From Colwellia psychrerythraea 34H (GTDB lineage Bacteria; Pseudomonadota; Gammaproteobacteria; Enterobacterales; Alteromonadaceae): a DNA stretch of 64,000 bases. Below are positions 58,180 to 64,000 of the stretch, one piece after another (the first letter of the stretch is position 1; each line of letters starts with the position of its first letter). The notes beneath the pieces are model-generated. The model saw only the letters and a list, made by a program, of their open reading frames with translations, made no database searches and was not told where the DNA came from. A program made the translations under genes and the position numbers. The stretch lies in contig NC_003910.7 in assembly GCF_000012325.1 (NCBI RefSeq), forward strand, positions 1,364,001-1,428,000, written 5' to 3'.

Positions 58180-58641
58180 ATGGAAAATAAAACGTTAGAT
58201 CACACCCTACAAGGTGCACCTTTGTGGCTAACTAATTTTGTGCTTGTTTATCAAAAGCTATCGAAAGAGAATCTGCAATTATTAGCCACTATTTACCATG
58301 AAAATGTCACCTTTATTGATCCTCTACACACAGTGGAAGGCTTTGATGATTTATATCAGTACTTTGAAAATCTCTATCAAAACCTTTCTGCGTGTGATTT
58401 CGTTATTGAAGAGGTGATTTGGCAGGATTCGCAAGCTTCACTATTTTGGACCATGACTTACCAACACCCTAAGCTCAACAAAGGTAAAATGGTTACTGTC
58501 GTTGGCACCTCACATATTAAGGGAGAAGGCGATAAGGTTATTTACCATAGAGACTTCCTTGATTTAGGTGCAATGCTTTATGAGCAGCTGCCTATACTCG
58601 GCAAGCTTACTAAGTGGATAAAAACTAAGGCGGCAAACTAA
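58180..58641 (+). CDS. NTF2/SnoaL-like protein
   Basis: This 153-residue protein has a single NTF2-like alpha+beta domain: ENLQLLATIYHENVTFIDPLHTVEGFDDLYQYFENLYQNL at the start and WTMTYQHPKLNKGKMVTVVGTSHIKGEGDKVIYHRDFLDLGAMLYEQLP near the end. No signal peptide is present. Such domains bind small hydrophobic ligands, and this one heads an operon in which the next gene begins at its last base (58641), so it is probably expressed with the lipid-modifying genes downstream. Its own activity is unknown. Confidence 0.88.
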   Translation: MENKTLDHTLQGAPLWLTNFVLVYQKLSKENLQLLATIYHENVTFIDPLHTVEGFDDLYQYFENLYQNLSACDFVIEEVIWQDSQASLFWTMTYQHPKLNKGKMVTVVGTSHIKGEGDKVIYHRDFLDLGAMLYEQLPILGKLTKWIKTKAAN

Positions 58642-59396
58642 TGGCCATTCAAAATGTTTTAATCACAGGGGCAACATCAGGCATTGGCTTGGCGTTATTT
58701 GAAAAGTACACCAATCAAGGTGAAAACGTGATTGCCTGCGGTCGAAACCCAGGAAAAATGGCCCTTCTGGAGTCACGCTCTTATAAGACCTGTTTATTTG
58801 ATATCACTGAGCCGGCACAAATAGCGGCTGCCGCTCAAGATATTAAAGAATTAGATATACTGATTTTAAATGCCGGTGATTGTCGCTATGTTGATGATGT
58901 TAAAAATTTTGATGGTGAGTTATTTTCTAATATCATCAATACCAACCTTTCTTCCTTAGGTGCGCTATTACAATACTTTTTACCAAAAGTGAAAAAGGGC
59001 GGGCAAGTCGTTTTTGTTAGTTCAAGTGCCACTATTTTACCGTTTCCTCGCAGTGAGGCTTACGGGGCATCAAAGGCCGGGATGGACTATTTAGCTAATA
59101 GTTTGAGGCTTGATCTACTTGAGCATGATATTGACGTTACTTTAGTGCACCCTGGTTTTGTTAGCACACCTTTAACGGATAAAAATGACTTTGCGATGCC
59201 TTTTATGCTGACCAGCGAACAAGCCGCGAGTCGTATGCTGATTGGTATTGAAAAGCGAAAAAAATATCTACATTTCCCCAAGCGACTAACGCTTATTATG
59301 AAACTATTTTCTGTTTTACCTTCGTTTTTATGGCAATCACTTATTACCAAAAATGATAGATCGAGTAAGAGTCACACTAGGGAAGATCAAGTATGA
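58641..59396 (+). CDS. Short-chain dehydrogenase/reductase
   Basis: This 251-residue oxidoreductase has the Rossmann motif GATSGIGLALFEKY (residues about 8-21), LNAGD in place of NNAG, and the catalytic Ser with YGASK (VSSSATILPFPRSEAYGASKAG). It is cytoplasmic and NAD(P)-dependent. It overlaps both neighbours (1 and 4 bases). SDR genes occur in the same operon in the Rhodobacter sigma-E regulon, so a lipid or aldehyde substrate is likely. Confidence 0.93.
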   Translation: MAIQNVLITGATSGIGLALFEKYTNQGENVIACGRNPGKMALLESRSYKTCLFDITEPAQIAAAAQDIKELDILILNAGDCRYVDDVKNFDGELFSNIINTNLSSLGALLQYFLPKVKKGGQVVFVSSSATILPFPRSEAYGASKAGMDYLANSLRLDLLEHDIDVTLVHPGFVSTPLTDKNDFAMPFMLTSEQAASRMLIGIEKRKKYLHFPKRLTLIMKLFSVLPSFLWQSLITKNDRSSKSHTREDQV

Positions 59397-60703
59397 AGCA
59401 TTTTGCCATTATTGGCTCCGGCATTTCCGGACTAACTGCCGCTTATTTATTATCAAAAAAGCATAAGGTTACCGTATTTGAGAAAAATGACTCTGTTGGC
59501 GGCCATACGGCAACGGTTGATATAGAAAAGTCAGGGGACAAATTTGCAATAGATACCGGTTTTATTGTCTTTAATGATAGAACCTATCCTAACTTCTTAG
59601 CTTTGTTGGATGAAATAGGTATTGGTAAAGTACCCACTGAAATGAGTTTTTCTGTTCACAATTGCCAGTCAGGCCTTGAATACAATGGACATAATCTAGA
59701 TACATTATTTGCCCAACGACGAAATATATTCAAACCGACCTTTTGGTTATTAGTTAAAGAAATATTACGCTTCAACAAGTTATGCAAAAGCATTTATCAG
59801 CAAGATATTTATAGTGATGGATTAACATTAGGTGCATTCTTAACTGAACATAACTTTAGTGACTTTTTTGCTGAGCATTATATTTTACCAATGGGCGCAG
59901 CAATATGGTCTAGCTCATTAGCACAAATGGAAGATTTCGAATTCACATTTTTTGTTAAATTCTTCCATAATCATGGCTTATTAAATATTGCCGATAGGCC
60001 ACAATGGTATGTCATTCCAAAAGGCTCTCGAAGCTACTTAACACCATTATGTGCACCGTTTAAGGATAATATTAACGTTAATGCCAATATTACCAGCATT
60101 ACTCGAAGCAATGATAAAGTACATTTGCATTTTGAAGATATGCCTAGTCAAACGTTCGATGAAGTGGTTATTGCTTGTCATTCTGATCAAGCACTCTCCT
60201 TATTAAATGATGCAAGCCAAGATGAAAAGTCGGTGTTATCTGCAATGCCTTATAGTGCGAACACTGTTGTTCTGCATACCGATGAAAAATTATTACCTAA
60301 ACGCAAAAAAGCCTGGGCAAGTTGGAATTATCAATTAAACCATAATCGTGGTAATAACAGCAGCCATGATCGCAGCCATAACCGCAGTGCAGCAGCTAGC
60401 GTTACTTACAATATGAATATATTGCAGGGTATTCAAAGTAAGCACACCTTTTGCGTTACCTTAAATCAAAAAGATGACATAGACCCCAAAGAAATATTAA
60501 GGGAGTTCACTTATCACCATCCTGTTTTTTCGGCCGATTCGATAAAAGCCCAACAGCAAAGACATATCATTTGCGGCGTTAATCACACGCATTTTGCTGG
60601 TGCTTATTGGCACAGTGGTTTTCATGAAGATGGCGTAAGAAGCGCCGTTGAAGTGGCTGAACGGTTTGATTGTTATATAGGTGTAACTGATGAACATGCC
60701 TAA
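59393..60703 (+). CDS. FAD-dependent amine-oxidase-like protein
   Basis: This 436-residue flavoprotein opens with a dinucleotide fold (IIGSGISGLTAAYLLSKKHK, then VFEKNDSVGGHTATV) and has the FIVFNDRTYPNFLALLDEIG segment of the amine oxidase/protoporphyrinogen-oxidase-like group found beside cyclopropane-fatty-acid-synthase genes. In Rhodobacter a relative acts in furan-fatty-acid formation. An Asn/His/Ser/Arg-rich insert with a tandem 12-base repeat lies at about residues 315-332. It overlaps the SDR gene by four and the DUF1365 gene by 14 bases. Confidence 0.9.
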   Translation: MKHFAIIGSGISGLTAAYLLSKKHKVTVFEKNDSVGGHTATVDIEKSGDKFAIDTGFIVFNDRTYPNFLALLDEIGIGKVPTEMSFSVHNCQSGLEYNGHNLDTLFAQRRNIFKPTFWLLVKEILRFNKLCKSIYQQDIYSDGLTLGAFLTEHNFSDFFAEHYILPMGAAIWSSSLAQMEDFEFTFFVKFFHNHGLLNIADRPQWYVIPKGSRSYLTPLCAPFKDNINVNANITSITRSNDKVHLHFEDMPSQTFDEVVIACHSDQALSLLNDASQDEKSVLSAMPYSANTVVLHTDEKLLPKRKKAWASWNYQLNHNRGNNSSHDRSHNRSAAASVTYNMNILQGIQSKHTFCVTLNQKDDIDPKEILREFTYHHPVFSADSIKAQQQRHIICGVNHTHFAGAYWHSGFHEDGVRSAVEVAERFDCYIGVTDEHA

Positions 60704-61508
60704 TTCATTTAGTAATAGCCATATTTACCTCGGTAATGTTATGCATCGACGCTTTAGCCCCAAAAAGCACAGCTTTGATTACCGTTTATTTATGCTAGCG
60801 CTCGATGTTGCTGATGTTGAAAAGGCTCAGGGTGGTTTTGGTGTTTTTGGTTTTTCATGGTATCGACCATTACGTTTTGTTGAAACAGACTATTTAAAGG
60901 AAAGTATAAAAGATAATTCAAAAGATAACCTAGCAGGTGATCCCCGTTCATTAAGTCACCGTATAAAGAATAAGGTACACGAATTAGCAGGTTATGCAGA
61001 TATAAAAAGAATTGTTATGTTGGTGCAAGTTAGGTGTTTTGGTATTTACTTTAGTCCCGCCAATTTTTATTTTTGCTACGACCAAGACGATAAATGTACA
61101 CAAATGCTCGCAGAAGTCAGTAATACACCTTGGAATGAACGCCATTATTACTTAGTAGATTTGTTAAAAGAAGAAGGTGATAAAACCACGAAAAAAATGT
61201 TTCAAGTTTCACCTTTTATGGACTTAGCTATGACTTACTTTTGGCAGGTAACTCCACCGTGCAATGGTAATGATAAGTTGCTGGTTAAAATTGAAAATAA
61301 ACGTGTTAATGACGAAAGCGGCACAGTAAGTAAGTTATTTGATGCAAGTTTAGTGATGAGGAGAAAACCCTTCACTAAAGCCAGTTTATTGCGCATTTGG
61401 GGGCAATTGCCTGTTATGACAATGAAAGTTGTAGTCACAATTTATTGGCAAGCATTAAAGTTATTCATCAAACGTGTGCCTTTTATTGGTTATCAAAAAC
61501 CGAGTTAG
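60690..61508 (+). CDS. DUF1365 protein
   Basis: This 272-residue protein carries the DUF1365 signature: MHRRFSPKKHSFDYRLFMLALD (about residues 18-39), PANFYFCYDQDDKCTQMLAEVSNTPWNERHYYLV and KMFQVSPFMDLAMTYFW. The family is almost always found next to amine-oxidase-like and cyclopropane-fatty-acid-synthase genes, with unknown reaction. Its start overlaps the previous gene by 14 bases; ATG 60696 is an alternative. A role in fatty-acid modification is inferred from context. Confidence 0.92.
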   Translation: MNMPNSFSNSHIYLGNVMHRRFSPKKHSFDYRLFMLALDVADVEKAQGGFGVFGFSWYRPLRFVETDYLKESIKDNSKDNLAGDPRSLSHRIKNKVHELAGYADIKRIVMLVQVRCFGIYFSPANFYFCYDQDDKCTQMLAEVSNTPWNERHYYLVDLLKEEGDKTTKKMFQVSPFMDLAMTYFWQVTPPCNGNDKLLVKIENKRVNDESGTVSKLFDASLVMRRKPFTKASLLRIWGQLPVMTMKVVVTIYWQALKLFIKRVPFIGYQKPS

Positions 61509-61550
61509 TGGATTATCTTTGAAAGCTTGAATTTAAGAAGGAGAATAAAA

Positions 61551-62777
61551 ATGGAAAATATTGAAGGGGTTCGAGTACTAAAAGCGGCTAACTGGTTAGA
61601 TAAACGTTGTCGTACCTTAGTGCTAAACATTTTCTCGAAGCTTACCTATGGTCAACTAGAGATTGTTGAAGGATCTATTCATTCGCATTTCCCTGAAACG
61701 GTTAGTGAACAAAGTATTAAAGGTAAAATACATATCCATGATCCGAGTGTTTACCGTGACTTTGTTAAAGGTGGGAGTATTGGTGCATCTGAGGCTTTTA
61801 TTGATGGTAAATGGAGTAGTCCCAATTTAACCAATGTTATTAGAATTTTCGCCAAAGCTCAACAGCAGACCGATAGCTTGGAAGCAAACAAGTCATGGAT
61901 GAATAGGTTGAAAAATACCGTCAGTCATTGGCAAAATAGAAATACCCAATCAGGTTCAAAGCGTAATATCTTAGCTCATTATGATTTAGGTAATGAGTTG
62001 TACACGCGATTTTTAGACCCGGATATGATGTACTCGTCTGCTATTTATCCGACAGAAGACGCTTCATTAGATGAGGCTCAACAGCATAAACTCGCCACTA
62101 TTTGCCAGCGATTATCACTAAATGAACATGATCATTTATTGGAAATAGGTACTGGCTGGGGAGGCTTAGCAATATATGCAGCTCAGCATTATGGTTGCCG
62201 TGTAACGACAACGACTATCTCTGATGCACAATATGCCTATGCACAAGCTCGTATAGAAAAGTTGGGCTTAACAGATAAAATTACCTTGCTTAAAGAGGAT
62301 TACCGAAATTTAACGGGAGTTTTTGATAAAGTAGTTTCCATTGAAATGATAGAAGCTGTTGGTTATGACTTTTTACCTAGTTTCTTTAAGCAGTGTAATG
62401 ACCGATTAAAAGTTGGCGGTAAGTTGCTTATTCAATCAATTACTATTGCCGATCAACGTTTTGACTATTACAAAAACAACGTTGATTTTATCCAACGCTA
62501 TATATTCCCCGGTGGATTTTTACCGTCAGTTAATGTGTTGACTCAAAATATTACTGATCACAGTGAGTTGGTTGTTGAATCCCTAGATGATATAGGGCTT
62601 GATTACGCTAAAACGTTAGCGCACTGGAGAGAGAACTTTTTGGCATCTTGGTTAGAGCTGACTCAACATGATTATGACGAAACCTTTAAACGATTATGGC
62701 TTTATTACTTTGCTTACTGTGAAGGCGCATTTTTAGAGCGTTCAACTAGCGCGGTCCATTTAGTGGCTAGAAAATAG
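61551..62777 (+). CDS. cfa: Cyclopropane-fatty-acid-synthase-like methyltransferase
   Basis: From ATG 61551, preceded by AAGGAG, the protein has 408 residues. It is a SAM-dependent methyltransferase of the Cfa/CmaS family: HYDLGNELYTRFLDPDMMYSSAIY (about residues 142-165), the SAM motif LLEIGTGWGGLAIYAA and SIEMIEAVGYDFLPSFF are present. These enzymes transfer methyl or methylene groups to double bonds of membrane phospholipid fatty acids. In the Rhodobacter sigma-E regulon the homologue starts furan-fatty-acid synthesis. It ends the five-gene operon. Confidence 0.94.
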   Translation: MENIEGVRVLKAANWLDKRCRTLVLNIFSKLTYGQLEIVEGSIHSHFPETVSEQSIKGKIHIHDPSVYRDFVKGGSIGASEAFIDGKWSSPNLTNVIRIFAKAQQQTDSLEANKSWMNRLKNTVSHWQNRNTQSGSKRNILAHYDLGNELYTRFLDPDMMYSSAIYPTEDASLDEAQQHKLATICQRLSLNEHDHLLEIGTGWGGLAIYAAQHYGCRVTTTTISDAQYAYAQARIEKLGLTDKITLLKEDYRNLTGVFDKVVSIEMIEAVGYDFLPSFFKQCNDRLKVGGKLLIQSITIADQRFDYYKNNVDFIQRYIFPGGFLPSVNVLTQNITDHSELVVESLDDIGLDYAKTLAHWRENFLASWLELTQHDYDETFKRLWLYYFAYCEGAFLERSTSAVHLVARK

Positions 62778-62865
62778 ATATTGAATTTATTTGAGAGTAA
62801 AAAGTAGGGAATAAATTTTCCTACTTCATTGACCTATCTAGCTTACGTCTATCTACTCAACGATA

Positions 62866-63816
62866 TTATCCTTTAAATCTGAGCTGGCGTATTGATAAAG
62901 CAAGCATCATTATAATTAAAATAATGACAGAACTGCTGCCACCATCACTATGCACTTCAGTGTAATACTCAACATATTCTAGGTCATAGTCACTGCTCTC
63001 TAAGGGAAGACCATATAAGCTATTACTGTCATCACTACTGTAAGAAGCCACTATATTCGGGAAGCCCACCTCATACAGGTCTATGAGGATGTCGTAATGA
63101 TTGGCACTAAAACCTTGTTCTAAGGTGCTATATACCTCAAATTCATCATCTGAACTCTCACCATGTATAACAAAATTGTCAGTACTGTAATAATGAACCC
63201 AAGGACCGCCATTTTCACTTAAGTACAATTCAGCATAAACTACCGCCTCATCATGAGGATTACCAGTAAGTAAATCAGCATCAAAAGTCACACTAAAAGT
63301 CTGAAAATATCCATCGGCATCAAGATCTTCAATTAATTGTGAATAGCCTTCATAAATAACAAAAGTACCGTCGCTGAAGCTTCTACTGCTTTGGTTCAAC
63401 CCTGGTATTGCCGCTATGTTTTTAGCGGTACTTCGTTTACGTGCCTGTTGTTGCTTTTGGTCAATCATATCCTCACGAGTCGTGTTTAATGCTTTATTCT
63501 TTTCTTGGTCGCTATCACCAAGTAGTACTCTTTGTTTAATATCTTTTAATACTTGTTCTTGTGATGCACTGTCTATTGAACTGGCTACTTGCCCGCTAGA
63601 GTAACTTTGAACAACTTTAGTATTCGTTATATATGTTGTGTCAGTTGTACTTGCTGTGCCTGCTATCTCATTTGCATTGTCGGCTTCTAACGCAAAGCTT
63701 GGTAGTGTAATCATCATAAGAGTTAACATGAGTGTTAACTGTAAAGTCGTTAGTAGTATTGGTGAAAACCTTGATGTTACTTTTAATGTTAACTGCTTGA
63801 TAAAATTGCTCATCAT
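62866..63816 (-). CDS. Exported protein with a GlyGly-CTERM-like anchor
   Basis: From ATG 63816, with AGGAAGGAT eight bases before it, the protein has 316 residues. A signal peptide (ending near SFALEA) is followed by a low-complexity linker and a beta-rich domain (about residues 145-285) that resembles the choice-of-anchor H type. The end is SDGGSSS, a hydrophobic stretch (VIILIIMMLALSI) and RQLRFKG, which is the layout of a GlyGly-CTERM signal processed by rhombosortase. It should be exposed at the surface or secreted by type II secretion. It is convergent to the Cfa operon. Confidence 0.82.
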   Translation of the reverse strand: MMSNFIKQLTLKVTSRFSPILLTTLQLTLMLTLMMITLPSFALEADNANEIAGTASTTDTTYITNTKVVQSYSSGQVASSIDSASQEQVLKDIKQRVLLGDSDQEKNKALNTTREDMIDQKQQQARKRSTAKNIAAIPGLNQSSRSFSDGTFVIYEGYSQLIEDLDADGYFQTFSVTFDADLLTGNPHDEAVVYAELYLSENGGPWVHYYSTDNFVIHGESSDDEFEVYSTLEQGFSANHYDILIDLYEVGFPNIVASYSSDDSNSLYGLPLESSDYDLEYVEYYTEVHSDGGSSSVIILIIMMLALSIRQLRFKG

Positions 63817-64000
63817 TAAATCCTTCCTGTATCGATTTAAGACCATTAAAGCGTAAGTTAAATGAACTCAAGCTGAACAAATAAAATGTCAACTGATAAC
63901 TTTTATCCGTGAGATCTCTAATACAGTGAAGTATTCAGACTCCGTTCAGTTAGATTTTTGTATTATAGGATTAAACTTGGTTTATTTGCGGCAAGCATTC

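Overview
The window looks like chromosomal DNA of a marine gammaproteobacterium of the order Alteromonadales, most likely Colwellia or a close relative. This is inferred from the AT-rich sequence, a 741-residue monomeric NADP-isocitrate dehydrogenase of the type known from Colwellia, a BetI-BetB-BetA choline operon, a ChrR-type sigma/anti-sigma locus and two families of short intergenic repeats. I see no tRNA, rRNA, CRISPR array, insertion sequence or prophage. Genes on both strands sit in short operons separated by clear hairpin terminators.

Layout. 1-1192: 5' part of a PAS-PAS-GGDEF diguanylate cyclase (minus strand, cut by the window edge). 1.6-3.8 kb: carboxymuconolactone-decarboxylase-like protein, lipoprotein cyclophilin, small membrane protein. 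4.5-12.8 kb: choline-to-betaine operon (betI, betB, betA) behind a perfect 20-bp operator palindrome, then a compact BCCT-like transporter, an outer-membrane protein, a MarR regulator and a class III aminotransferase. 13.0-15.6 kb: a J-domain protein followed by three acidic proteins I do not recognise. 16.0-20.8 kb: periplasmic peroxide defence (di-haem peroxidase, exported KatG, divergent OxyR). 21.1-25.1 kb: Fur-box-controlled TonB receptor and an exported amidohydrolase. 25.4-29.2 kb: CBS protein, RaiA/HPF-like protein, EAL-HDOD protein, small exported proteins. 29.8-32.0 kb: icd. 32.1-37.5 kb: RND efflux pair with a divergent TetR regulator. 37.7-38.9 kb: an adenine riboswitch in front of an adenine/adenosine deaminase gene. 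39.1-44.2 kb: radical SAM protein, anchored beta-propeller, secreted M20 peptidase with a divergent LysR regulator. 44.7-48.9 kb: YbiT-type ABC-F, small hypothetical, MATE transporter with a (GTT)12 microsatellite at its 5' end.

49.0-62.8 kb is the most coherent functional block. It holds DUF2878, chalcone-isomerase-like and DUF3833 genes, a four-domain fasciclin lipoprotein, a LON-domain protein, an ECF sigma factor with its ChrR zinc anti-sigma factor, a DUF523/DUF1722 protein, a CPD photolyase, and an overlapping operon of NTF2-like, SDR, FAD amine-oxidase-like, DUF1365 and cyclopropane-fatty-acid-synthase-like genes. This gene set resembles the singlet-oxygen/photo-oxidative stress regulon of sigma-E/ChrR in Rhodobacter, so a light-stress membrane-lipid and DNA-repair programme is the likely role. 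The window ends with a secreted protein carrying a GlyGly-CTERM-like tail.

Two repeat families stand out. One is a 262/263-bp multi-hairpin element with terminal inverted repeats, present once upstream of katG and once upstream of the RND operon, both times between a divergent regulator and its likely target. The other has ATACCAA...TTGGTAT ends and appears as two full-length forms, one 55-bp internally deleted form and at least two decayed copies.
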